Below are positions 47,101 to 57,721 of a stretch of DNA of 64,000 bases, piece after piece. Within the stretch, counting starts at the first letter, position 1; each line of letters starts with the position of its first letter. This DNA comes from Ailanthus altissimus (lineage: Eukaryota > Streptophyta > Magnoliopsida > Sapindales > Simaroubaceae), in contig OX327697.1 in assembly GCA_946807835.1 (NCBI GenBank), positions 8,013,001 through 8,077,000 on the forward strand. Reading direction: 5' to 3'. The notes under the pieces were generated by a model that was given only the letters and a program-made list of their open reading frames with translations, did not search any database and was not told where the DNA came from. The position numbers and the translations under genes were made by a program.

Positions 47101-48990
47101 AGGCAATTATGTCCAACCAAGTTATAAGGTGTTCAATAATTTTTAGGGCGCCGGATGGTGAGTTAGTTTCGATTATGGCTCCGTAACTAAAATCGGGAAG
47201 TAGTATGCATCCGGGCTTTGTATGCCGATTAGGGCGTTTAGTAGTTAAATGAGATTCTAGCATTCGATTTAGTTCTAAATTTCATTTGTGGCGCGTAGGT
47301 GAAGATAACCGAGAGCGTTAACGGGATCAGAAATTGGGAGCGAAATTGAGCGCGGAGAGGTTGTGAGTGGAAATCTGCCATTTCTTTTACTTTGCGTTTA
47401 TTATGTTTTCGCATAATGAATATGCATGTTTTACGAGCTTTTGATGCATAACCATGATTTATGATCTTGATACATATTCATAGACATGCCTTTACATGTT
47501 CGAATTGAGAAATAGTTTTAAAATTTTTGCATTCGTTTTTAAGGCCATTGGTACCCTCAGATTATAGTGGTGATGATTGTATTAGACCTGGCCGGTATAT
47601 CCCGTGCACATGGGCAGGTCTTGGGGGTGTGTCACTAACTCCGGGAAGTCGGGAAGTTGTGTCATGTGAGTCGCTCTATGTGTACGGGGTATTGTCTTGC
47701 TATATGCATGCGATGTAGAATTCTGCTGCATAGCCAGTGAGATGTCTTGAGATGTCACTGTGGGTGCTGCTAGTTGAGGTGCCCCGTGACCTACTCACGT
47801 GTGCGGTGCTAGTTGAGTCGCTGCATAGGTATAGAGCTTTAGGGTTACCATTGGTACAGTTTAGAAAGAAAATGGGTGAGCGAGGATTTTACTAGTTTTC
47901 AATTTACCGATAGCATTTATATGCACACAACAGTTATTATGTTATACAGATTCTGAATATAGTTTTCCAAAGATGTAGATAAAACCCGCTTGACAAGATT
48001 TCAATAGCATATGATGTTAGAAATCATTTTATAGTTTTACATCAGTGTTAGAAGCATGATTTCTGCGTGAACTTTAGAATTTGCTATCTATACATGATGC
48101 TATTTTATTGAAATTTTATTTGCACTCACTGAGCTCCTTTAGCTCACCCGTTTTGTGTTTTATGTTTTCTGAACCCCTTTCTCAGGTGCAGGTCTCGGTG
48201 CGCAAGCTGTTGATTCTCCTATTGCCGAGTAGTGGGCCAAATCCGAAGATCATTTTTGTACATGTAAATGTGCTAAATAGCACCCTTTACTTTATGCATA
48301 ATAGTTGTAGGCATGTATATTTGGATGTATGTTTTGAACCGAGAAGAAGAGATTTCAATTTTATGATGATCGTTCTTTTTACTTCTATGATTACACTTAT
48401 TTATGATTCAAATGAATAATTGAGTTGTGTTGGATTTGATTTGGGAAGGACCGGAGGTCCGAATTGGTAGAATTGAGATGTATTGGAAATAAAAGTGAAA
48501 TTTCTTTGCAGGTTTTATATGGATTTTTCGAAAAATAGGGGAAACTCTGTCCGTTTGTTTTTAAAATTAAGATGTCATTTTCGTGTATGTTACTAGACCT
48601 TCTTAGTAGTAACAAGAATTAAAAAGGGGTTCGTCTCGCGGAATTTCTCAACATACCCAGTTAGGTTCGGAGGAACTTCTGTCGGGGTGCCCGACAGGGC
48701 CGCTGGGATCTATAGTAGAGGGTCTCGGGTCGGGTCCTGTCACTTCTGACTCTTAGAATTTTACTAAGTCTTATAATTGCTAACTCTTAGCATTTAATTT
48801 TAGCGTTGCTAGCTCTTAATGTAAACTCTTTTAGACTAAATGTAAACCCCTTTAGATCATATAATATTTGAAATGTTACAAGCATCTTATCATATATTTT
48901 AATATGAATGAATATATTTGAAATGTAAATTATATAAATATTAAACAATTAATATTCATACAATATTAGAATGGCATGTAAGCACTATAC
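44116..48990 (-). repeat. Copia-type LTR (GGTGCTTAC family), split by a Gypsy solo LTR
   Basis: Minus-oriented LTR starting near 48,990 (AGTGCTTACATGCCATTCTA) and running to about 44,120, interrupted at 45,983-48,742. Collinear with 55,603-57,721 and 30,055-34,967 (for example AATTTGGTACACTACTCCAG, TATGGTGGATCACTTACAAG). It adjoins the end of the minus-strand Copia pol relic at 49,150 and is probably that element's 3' LTR. No polypurine tract is readable at the junction. Confidence 0.65.
45983..48742 (+). repeat. Gypsy chromovirus-type solo LTR, 2.76 kb, exact CTTCT duplication
   Basis: Begins TGTAATATCCAATCCC and ends GGGTCGGGTCCTGTCA. CTTCT flanks it exactly (45,978-45,982 and 48,743-48,747). 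It is GC-richer and less decayed than its surroundings and has no gag, pol, primer site or PPT. A GCACTCACTGAGCTCC stretch near 48,121 is a usual landmark close to the 3' end of Tekay/Del-type LTRs. Open frames of 80-112 codons inside (for example 48,081-48,419) look accidental. Confidence 0.85.
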
Positions 48991-49149
48991 CTAAGAAACT
49001 CTAACTTTCTCTAGTGCCATGTATTATGTTATCTCATATTGATCAACTCTACGTGTTTCTCAAACATCCATGAACTATGTCCTAGATACTGTTACATCTC
49101 CAATAGCCAAGATCTTTCTAATTATGTGGTATTAAAGTCCACATTATCA

Positions 49150-52110
49150 AAATTCTTGTGTTCCATATAACTTTTGGGCTTCAGCAATTTCCCCATGATT
49201 GTTGCATTATAGTGGGATAGGATCTACTGAGTTTAGAACTAATCTAAGCTCTACAACTAACTTGTATATCCATAGTACTTCCTTCACAGGCTTTTCAAGT
49301 CGCAACATATTCTACCTCTAAGATAGAATCAGCTATATCTAAATTTCATATTTTTAACTTAGCTTCAGTATTGATGAGGAGAAACGTATTACCAGATGTT
49401 GACTTTCTATCATCTAAATCAAACTGGAAGTATGAGCTTGTGTATTCCCTCACTTGTAGGTAACTTTCTCCAATATTCAGAAACTTATCCTCTATACCTC
49501 TCAGGTATTTTAGATATGTTTCATGGCCATTTAATGGTCATTACTTAGATTAGACCATACCAGCTTGTAACACTTATAGCCATTTAGATCTAGGTCTCGA
49601 ACATAACATGACGTACACTAAGCTACTTTTAGTTGATGTTCTAGGTATCTCAAATAATCTAACCATTTTATCTTCTTGCAAATGACACTTCCTCTTAGAA
49701 TGCCCTGTTTGAAAGGTATATTAATTGTCTCACTGTTACTAAAGTTATACATTTTTAAGACTTAGTCTATGTACAAAGATTGGGAGGTTTTATCAGCCAC
49801 CTAGCTTTAACTGACTGACTGACTGACTTGCAACATACCAATGTTATTTTTTACATTGAGTATGTCTTCTATGTAAAAAACTATACAGAAAATTATTCTC
49901 CTCCTTCGTTCTTAATGAAATCAAACCCTCTGATTATCTCATCAAAATGAATATTCCATTTTTGGGAAGACTAGTGAAATTTGAATTGACTTTAGCATGG
50001 CTACTGGTCAAAAGGTTTACTCATAATCGATCCTAGATCTTTGAGTGTAATCTTTAATGACCAGTTGGGCTTTGAAAGTCTTTACCTTCATATTAGGCAC
50101 ACACTTTTATTACATAAACTCATTTACAATAAACAGGAATAATTTTTATGGGAAGTATAACCAAGTCCCAAACTTGATTGTCATGCATAGAGTCAATTTT
50201 AATAGTATCTTGCCATTTTTTCGAATTGATGTCCAACGTCTCATCTCTATAAATCAAAGGATCATTTTCTTCAACTAAGAAAATACTAAGGGCACCTTTA
50301 GGTATTAAACATACCTAATAGATGGCCTTGATATCCTTTCCAACTTATGAGAAAAGTGTGTTAAAGGTATTTCACTCAATTGAACTTGAAGTTCCACTAT
50401 TGATTCATATACTTTTTGATTGACTTCATCAAGGTCAATCCTTCTATAATCCTCATGACCCAAAAAAAAACTATTTCTCCTAGAATGTGGCATTATAAGC
50501 AATAAACATGTTTCATTTCTTCAGATCATAGAACTAGTATCCCATAAAATGTTTGGGATACTCGTAAACCAATACTTGTATCCTTTGGGTGCAAGTTTGT
50601 CCTGTTGTGCAACCTTTATGCAAACAGAACAACCCTAAGTTTTAACCTACATAAGACTCAGCTTTCTTCCAATCTATATCTCATACAAAGGAGAAGAAAT
50701 GACTTTTGATGGAAATCTATTCAATAAATGAACTACAGATTTTAGAAAATATTCCTATAGATATTCTAGAAAATTATTAAAGCTTAACATCAATCAGACT
50801 ATATCTGATAAAGTTTGATTCCTCCACTTTAAAATATCTGTGTTGAGGGGTATTTATAGGACTATACTGAGCAAGAATCCTAAGAATCTCATTCTCTTTT
50901 AAATAATCTGTGAATGTACTACTCATGTATAAACTACCTTGATCTAAACAAAGATATTCAATATATATAGCGGTTTATTTCTTTACTTATAGTTGAAACT
51001 TTTAAACAGTTCAAAAGATCCCGACTTGTGTTTCTCAGAAACACATGTTTGTATTGTGACAAATTATGATAAAGATAATTAAGTATCAAAATTCACCCAG
51101 TGGCAGTATGATTTATTGGACTATATACATCAATTTGTGGTAGTTCCAATAAATTAGTGGCTCAGTGTTCAACACCTATATAAGGATTTAGTCATCTTCT
51201 TTTAAATACAAGATTCATAAACTAGATAAGGTTCCATAGTCAAATCAAATATTTAACCATCCTTAATTAGACGGGATAGTCATCTTACAGCTATATGACC
51301 TAATCTTATATGCCACAATTTGTTATTATTTAGAGTTCCTAACAATTTTTTCTTTTCACTAATGCATTTAGGACATTTCATGTTGTATCTAAAATATAAT
51401 AGCTATACATTAATTGACACTCAGTTAACAAAATATTATCTTATCATATATATATAAATATATATAAATAAAGAACTATTCTTAATGTATACATGATAAC
51501 CCCTTCTATCTAACACAAGTTGTGATATGATTCACTTAATAATTTTTAGCATATAATAGTAATTATACAACACAATGCTTCTGTTAGACTAGAGAAGTGA
51601 CTTAAAAGTCCTAACAGCTACCACATGTAGGAAATCTCCATTTCTTACACAAAGCTGTACTTCTCATTTCATAGCTTCTTAGCATTCTTTAAATCATAAC
51701 ATGCTTTATAGATATGAGAATGACACACGATATCTCATAGCCCTACACTTCTAGTATCAAATGCTAATAAAATGTCAATGCTTGATAAACAAATATCTAA
51801 GGGGTTTATCTTTTCTAAGTTAAGGTGCCTTGAACAGTAATGCTTACTATTTCAAACCTTACCATAATAAAAACACTTTCAATGTGATTATTCTCTATCT
51901 GTGGTTTGATATATTGAACAATATTTCAAATGGAGTACTATACCTGTTGCATATTTCATGTGCATATGCTCCAATTGAATATCATTAAACATCGAGGCTA
52001 GTTTTTAATCTAAAGAAGCACGCCTATTGCTTTGCAAAACTCTTTGAATCTTTCAAATAGAAAAACGACAATTTAAACATTTTAAACTATATATTGAGAA
52101 TTGAACACTA
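49150..52110 (-). pseudogene. Copia gag-pol relic, nearly full domain order
   Basis: Read leftward from about 52,110: a gag tail; a zinc knuckle (CFYYGKV...YC, about 51,830-51,870); decayed protease; the GAG-pre-integrase block LWHIRLGHIA (about 51,285-51,325); integrase ending in LLNRFPSKVISSPLYEI (about 50,690-50,740); reverse transcriptase (about 49,640-50,290) with PVAMLKSIQI and YIEDILNVKNNIGML; and RNase H (about 49,180-49,560) with YFQFDLDDRKSTSGNTFLL. The RT active site, normally YVDD, reads YIED at 49,861-49,875, so the first catalytic Asp is Glu. A (GACT)4 microsatellite lies within RT at about 49,811-49,828. Stops occur throughout. It cannot make an active polyprotein. Confidence 0.85.
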
Positions 52111-52690
52111 TTGACATTTTACTTAAGCCGCACACTGTAGTGATCTTGACTTTTATAAATCCAAAAGGTAGACAACTCTTATCAATTGCATCTCATGTAA
52201 CTCTTACTTCTAATCTAAAATACATCTTATCCGCACACTATAGCAATCTAGGGTAATGTATTCTAGATTAATTTGTCAATGATTAAACATATATTATCGA
52301 TACTGACCTCCACACTGTAGCAATCTAGGGTAATATTTTTGCATATATTTACCTCATTTAATATTTAACTGGCATAGTTCAAATCACACCAACCAATCTC
52401 TCACAATGTAGAGATCTTGAGAAAAACTCAAGATGACCTATTTAACACCGTATTGACAAGGCGAACTGTGTATAATATTATCTCATAATGAAATGTACTT
52501 CAATGTGATTAAGAGAGATTTTTAGAAAAGAATTAAAATTTATATCAACATTTCATGAGGACATGATTCTCAATCAGACATTCATTTTGTGCAAGCAAAA
52601 CTAACCCCCACCAGTAGGGCTCTCATTATAGTCACAAAAACTGGTCATCGTTTATGATACAATCTAATAATTCTTATTATCACATCTCAT
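52110..52690 (-). other. Copia 5' leader with four spaced repeats (minus copy)
   Basis: On the plus strand, CACACTGTAG-type units occur at 52,131, 52,234, 52,311 and 52,402 (spacings 103, 77 and 91 bp). On the minus strand they read (A/T)AGATTGCTACAGTGTG. The segment continues to about 52,690 with GAGAGCCCTACTGGTGGGGG on the minus strand. It precedes the gag of the relic at 49,150-52,110. An inverted copy lies at 53,170-53,640. Confidence 0.7.
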
Positions 52691-53169
52691 AAAACCACAT
52701 GCATATTGTGTGCTATGTTTGGTTGGTAAATAGATTGTTTTGTGTTATTTGGAATGCCTAGAAACACTAAGTACCACTGGTTCATATGTTGAAATTGTGG
52801 TACCAAATCATTATTCAAATAAACATCGAGGTGTTGCACGTATAACAAAGGGCATTCATCAAAATTGTATAACATCAAGATTTTATATAAGTAATCCCAA
52901 GGTATTCAAGGCATTAGAATGAACATTGGGGGCAGTATGTATCTGATGTTAGGGTGTTGGTGACACTAGGTTCACTACCGCGACATCCAATACAATAAAA
53001 TTGACGCAAGGGCATTGCATTGTATCATGCTAGGGGGTTATATGATAACACGGTGGTGGTGGCACTTAGAACATTAGGGTGGTCAAACAGTGGTGCTTCT
53101 CTAACGCTGAGGTGTTTGAATTCCTAACATTGCAGGATTTAAGGCATTCACTCTATTTTTCATTTTAAT
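52691..53169. other. Spacer with GC-rich quasi-palindrome array
   Basis: Lies between two head-to-head Copia leaders. GC-rich units at about 52,940-53,145 include GTTAGGGTGTTGG, AGGGCATTGCATT, CATGCTAGGGGGTTA and CTAACGCTGAGGTGTT, like those at 43,260-43,590. No gene recognised. Confidence 0.5.
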
Positions 53170-53640
53170 TGCCTGTGATGTTTATTTAATGCAATAATAT
53201 GATTATTGTATATGTACTATGATCATTTGATTGCATTGTTAACCACAATGGAAGCTCTACTGGTGGGAATTAGTTATGCTTGGATAAAACAAATGATTGA
53301 TTGAGAATAATATCCTCATAAGATGCAGATAGTATAAAAGTTTTCTTAATCAGATTGAAATGTATTTCATTTTAAGAAGATGTTGTATATGGTCTGTCTT
53401 ATCAATACACTATTAGATAAATTACCTCTTTTTTTTTTTCAATATTATTAAAGTGTAAGGGATTGGTCAAAGTGATTTTGACTATACCGTTTAAATATGA
53501 CATGAGACAAATATAAGCAAACATATTGCTTAATATTGCTGAAGTGTGAGGACACTATCAATAACTTATATTTGATCATTAACAAATGGATCTGGATTTC
53601 AATTATCCAATATCGCTAAAGTATGAGGATAAAGTGTTGA
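53170..53640 (+). other. Copia 5' leader, plus copy of the 52.1-52.7 kb leader
   Basis: AAGCTCTACTGGTGGGAATTAG and three units, AATATTATTAAAGTGTAAGG (53,441), AATATTGCTGAAGTGTGAGG (53,532) and ATATCGCTAAAGTATGAGG (53,610), are spaced 91 and 78 bp. This mirrors the order and spacing (91, 77) of the minus-strand copy. No gag follows on this side. Confidence 0.7.
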
Positions 53641-53699
53641 CGTTGTGGAATGTCCCTTAGCCTATAATTATAATACATAGATTTGATGTTGTTTATTGT

Positions 53700-54815
53700 A
53701 GGAAGTTCCCAGATCAGGTGCACAAAAATTCCATTTGGAAACACCACTATCTTGGTCATATTAAGACTTTATTTTATATTTAATATTTTTCTTAATTAAT
53801 TAAATTTGGATGCTATTATTTTGGGATAATATTTAGAATATTCTTAGGATATCTTGTAGGCTTCTAATACTATAAACATCATGTAAAGGGGGAGAGAAAA
53901 TAGCAAACTTCATACACGCCTATCTCTCCCCTCTTATCTAATTTCTCCTTTAAGTTTTCATTATGGCCTTGCATGGCTAAAATTTATAATTTGTTAAAGG
54001 AAATGAAAGCCTCGGATTCAATAAAACTGTGAGATCTAATTTGTTTTTATTGTTCAATTTATATTTTGAGTATCGGATATTCTTTTATACCTATTTTCAT
54101 GATTTTCTCGTTTAGTTACTATAATGCCTACTAGTTTATTATTCGTTGCAATCTACTACTAGAGCAGATATCAAATCTATAATTATTTAATCCCTCTAAC
54201 TTGTGAAGCAACTAAGATTTAATGATTTACTGCATTAGAAAGTATTAAATCTTAAGAACACCTGACTAAATTAAATGCAACTGCATCTATAATTATTTAA
54301 TCCCTCTAACTTGTGAAGCAACTAAGATTTAATGATTTACTGCATTAGAAAGTATTAAATCTTAAGAACACCTGACTAAATTAAATGCAACTGCTTGTGC
54401 TTGTGTTGTGTAGCTTCATCGATCTCTCTAATTCTTAAGACTACTACTAGATTAAACCTTTAGTGCTTGTCTTAGGTTGTTTAGTAGTTAAGGTTAATTA
54501 GAGATAGAAAAATAGTTCTAACGGTGAATATTCAAAGTGTGAAATAGTACATAATTGCATCAATGATATTTTGTAAAATTCTAATAGTGGATGTTGTCTT
54601 AGACCAAAGTTTGTTCTTCTGATCAACCAATACTTCAATTTGAATTATTCTTTAGTTGTTTTTCCTAAAATTATTTTTGTTATACTCAAACCCTCATCCT
54701 TGTTCACGTAGCATAAAACTAGCCTAGATACTCTCCGTAGGAATGATCCTTACTCACACTACTACATGTATTTTTAGGAATATAAGATTTATTTTTGGTT
54801 GCTTGCAACAGCACA
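53700..54815 (+). repeat. Gypsy 5' LTR (start uncertain)
   Basis: Defined by its right end (...GCAACAGCACA, just before the tRNA-Asp-type primer site) and the Gypsy gag downstream. It contains a perfect 110-bp tandem duplication. The left edge could not be placed; no TGAT start was identified. ACTATAAACATCATGTAAAG near 53,869 may hold its TATA box. Confidence 0.5.
54175..54394 (+). repeat. Perfect 110-bp tandem duplication
   Basis: The unit beginning ATCTATAATTATTTAATCCC is repeated exactly at 54,175-54,284 and 54,285-54,394. No differences were found on line-by-line comparison. It lies within the Gypsy LTR. Confidence 0.95.
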
Positions 54816-54823
54816 CCCAATTT

Positions 54824-54841
54824 TGGTGTCGTTGCCAAGGA
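54824..54841 (+). other. Gypsy primer-binding site (tRNA-Asp type)
   Basis: TGGTGTCGTTGCCAAGGA differs at four positions from TGGCGCCGTTGCCGGGGA, the complement of the plant tRNA-Asp 3' end. The differences are transitions. It fixes the LTR end at about 54,815 and the orientation of the gag downstream. Confidence 0.75.
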
Positions 54842-54998
54842 GTAATTCTAGTTTATTTTTGTGGTTCTTATGACCCTTATTTCGTTCTTGAAATCTATGG
54901 AAAAAAAATCACCTTGATTGTTTGTGTTTTAGTATTGAATTTTTATTACTATATATTTTTCTTGATTTGTTTTCCATAGTTTATTAGAGTTTTCGTGA

Positions 54999-55574
54999 TT
55001 GTTTATGATTGTAACTCAATCTTCTAATCAAGGCAATTTACAATGCGATCCAAAAATAAAGAGAACTTTAAGCAAGTTAAGGAGGGAAGCTTGGAAAAAT
55101 TCTAAAGAGAACAATCTAGCTCTTAATTCTCTATTTGCTAGGGATTTTGATTTAGAAGAGAAGGAAATCATGGCTAGAAATCGAACTTTGAAAGAGCTTG
55201 TTGTCCTTGATTTGAATCAATAACCTTTATGCATAAAGGTCTCTACTTTAGATGCTACTACTACTTTTGAATTAAAATATGGACTAATGCATCTCTTGCC
55301 TACTTTTCATAGCCTTGCAAGTGAAGATCCTAACAAGCATCTAAAAACGCTTCACATGGTATGCATGAGTATAAAACCCATGAAAGTAACTGAAGAGCAA
55401 ATCAAATTAAGAGTGTTTCCATTTTCTTTGAAGAATTTGGTTAAGGATTGGTTCTATTATCTACCCTCCAGGAGTATTACCACATGGAATGAGATGAAGA
55501 CGATAATATTTTTAAAATATTACCCAACTTCAAGGGCGGCCAACATTCAAAAAGAAATTTATGGAGTAAGGTAG
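54999..55574 (+). pseudogene. Gypsy gag, 5' portion with one internal stop
   Basis: One continuous frame of about 190 codons from the ATG at 54,999, broken only by TAA at 55,221-55,223. Features: MARNRTLKELVVLDLNQ, PLCIKVSTLDATT, GLMHLLPTFHSLASEDPNKH, EEQIKLRVFPFSLKNLVKDW and YYLPSRSITTWNEM. These are the Retrotrans_gag core of plant Tat/Athila-type Gypsy elements, which forms the capsid. The internal stop sits where the family has Gln (NQQPLCI), so CAA to TAA is likely, and the closing TAG also replaces a probable Gln (CAG). Both are C-to-T changes. After about 55,580 the homology ends at a Copia-type LTR, so the rest of gag and pol is lost. Confidence 0.85.
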
Positions 55575-55602
55575 CACAACAACCAAGCCAAACTTCTAAT
55601 TC

Positions 55603-57721
55603 TGATCTAACATAATCATACACATATACTAAATAAATTGTAAGTAAGAAAAAACCTACCCAGATTAAAGGTAGCTTTCAATTCTTCAAGAGTTCCAATC
55701 TCCCAATCTTGAGCTTACCTTGAAGTGTGCTATTGCATAATTCTAGTTCACAACTAAAATGGTAGGAAAGTGAATCTAGAATAGTAGCTACAAAATTTTA
55801 GCAGTGGGTATTAACCTCTTGAACACTTTGATTCTTATAGTAATTATTTCTTCTAAAAGATGAGAAGAATTGAATATTTTTAATCTTTTGTTCTTTTACA
55901 ACACCTTGTTTAGAACATTTAGAAAGGACTTAGCCAAAAACTCTCTCTACTTTTTTCCCTCTGCTTATGGCTAAATGATACACCATCCATGAATGAATGA
56001 ATCATTCAATTTTTAGTTCCAACAACTAATGCTTTCTATGGCCCACCATTAAACATACCTAAGTAAAGATTATTGATGATAATCAATCAATTTCTTCACT
56101 CTACCAAAATGGCCGGTCATATCACTTGTGTATTCAAAATGATAATGCTTCTTTGCATTATATTATAATTCATGTCCTACCATGAATTTTTCTCGAAATA
56201 TTTAATTTATTAGAAAACATGAGATGATTACACATTATGTGTATAGGGCCCTATTTAATAATATTTAAATTATTCAAAACAATTTGAACAATTACTTTAT
56301 CTCACTTATGCTATTAGCAAGTTTAAATGGTAAATTTATGATAAGAAAATAATTCATGGACCAAATTTTACCACGTTTCAACATCCTATTGGTTAACAAC
56401 TCTTGTCAAGTAATTAAGTGATGTATTTAACACTTAAGGCTAAACAAGTGCACATCCTAAGGAACCCTAAAATATATTTTCGGTTTGTTAGAACTTCTTG
56501 GACTGAACTATTCAATCCAATATGCTTCCTCAATGTGCAACGAATACACTTCATATTGTGAGACTTTCTAGGTCCACACATGATTTGTCATATGAAACTT
56601 GTCCATACGTCTATGAAAAATATCCCACACACATATTACGAATATTACAAAGTGGCTCGTTAAACCATAGAATTTGAGGTTATAACATATTCGTATAATC
56701 CCTTCATCATTTATATCTTGGAAGAGCGGAGACATAGATCAATACTGTCAAATCTCTATATGCTCTACTGTAAACTTATCTCTTTTATTCATATTTCAAA
56801 AAATAATATCAGCAAAAACTTTTATGATATTATTTATTCCTAGGATAAAAATATTTTCCCAGGTATTAGTACTTATGGCCATAAGACTTTTTAAAATACA
56901 ATCTTGGAGCATCGGGATATATTACTCACTCAAATAAGTTGTTGGATCTCATACCTACGCACATCAAACTCCATGATCATTGGACAATACCTAAGGACAC
57001 CCAATAGTCAAACCATGGAAGGTTTCTGACATGTGTAGAACCAAAGTATGGTGGATCACTTACAAGCCCACTGTAGCACTCAACTCAAATAATCACAAAT
57101 ACTATTTAACTCGAGAAGACCCTCTATTGACCACTGTATGAGATGTTTATTGAAGGTCCTCATGAGTCTATTCAGTACCTAATCCTTACTAAATGCATGT
57201 ATCTCTATATGAGCTTTTATTAAACTCACGGTCTGCTAAGATTAACCATATGGACTATCTAGACATAGACATACACTGATCTATATATAATAAGGTCTTC
57301 ACCGATAGACTAGCGTCAGTGAAGATAGATTAGGAATATAGTATTTGAGAACATATTTTCATAATGATATTTTCTAACACAATTTGTAACTCTTTACAAC
57401 TATGTTATTACTAATATATTCTCAATTCTTTCTCCCATTTCAAACAAGGGTCTAACTCCTTAGATTTTACTAACTCTTATAACCTGCTCACTCTTATCAG
57501 TGCTAACTCTTAAAATTTATAACTCTCTATGTTGTTAATTCCTAGCACTAATCTAAAGTTCTTTAGACTAGATCTAAACTCCTTCAAAATATAGTATTTG
57601 AAACGTAACAAATATCTTACCATACAAAACATATAATTAGCATTTTAATGAAATAATAATAGTATAAATATAAAAACAAATTATTCATACATATAAGGGA
57701 TGACACATAAGCACAAATCCC
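55603..57721 (-). repeat. Copia-type LTR (GGTGCTTAC family), 2.1 kb
   Basis: The minus strand starts TGGGATTTGTGCTTATGTGTC at 57,721 and ends near ...TTATGTTAGATCA (55,603). Collinear with other family members (for example TATGGTGGATCACTTACAAG at about 57,045). The two flanks belong to different elements: Gypsy gag on the left, Copia RT on the right. They show no shared 5-bp duplication (AATTC/ATAAA), so this is not a simple solo insertion. Confidence 0.7.

Noticed and set aside
46864..47263. Three overlapping minus-strand open frames of 80-97 codons
   Set aside because: All lie within the same solo LTR in different frames and have no domain signature.
48081..48419. 112-codon open frame, longest in the window
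   Set aside because: Entirely inside the solo LTR at 45,983-48,742, with no recognisable domain; chance open frame.
54743..54979. 78-codon open frame near the Gypsy primer site
   Set aside because: It covers the LTR end, primer site and leader upstream of gag; hydrophobic text comes from T-rich sequence.
55603..57721. Solo LTR with target duplication
   Set aside because: Flanks (AATTC, ATAAA) differ and belong to two different elements, so a simple insertion is not supported.
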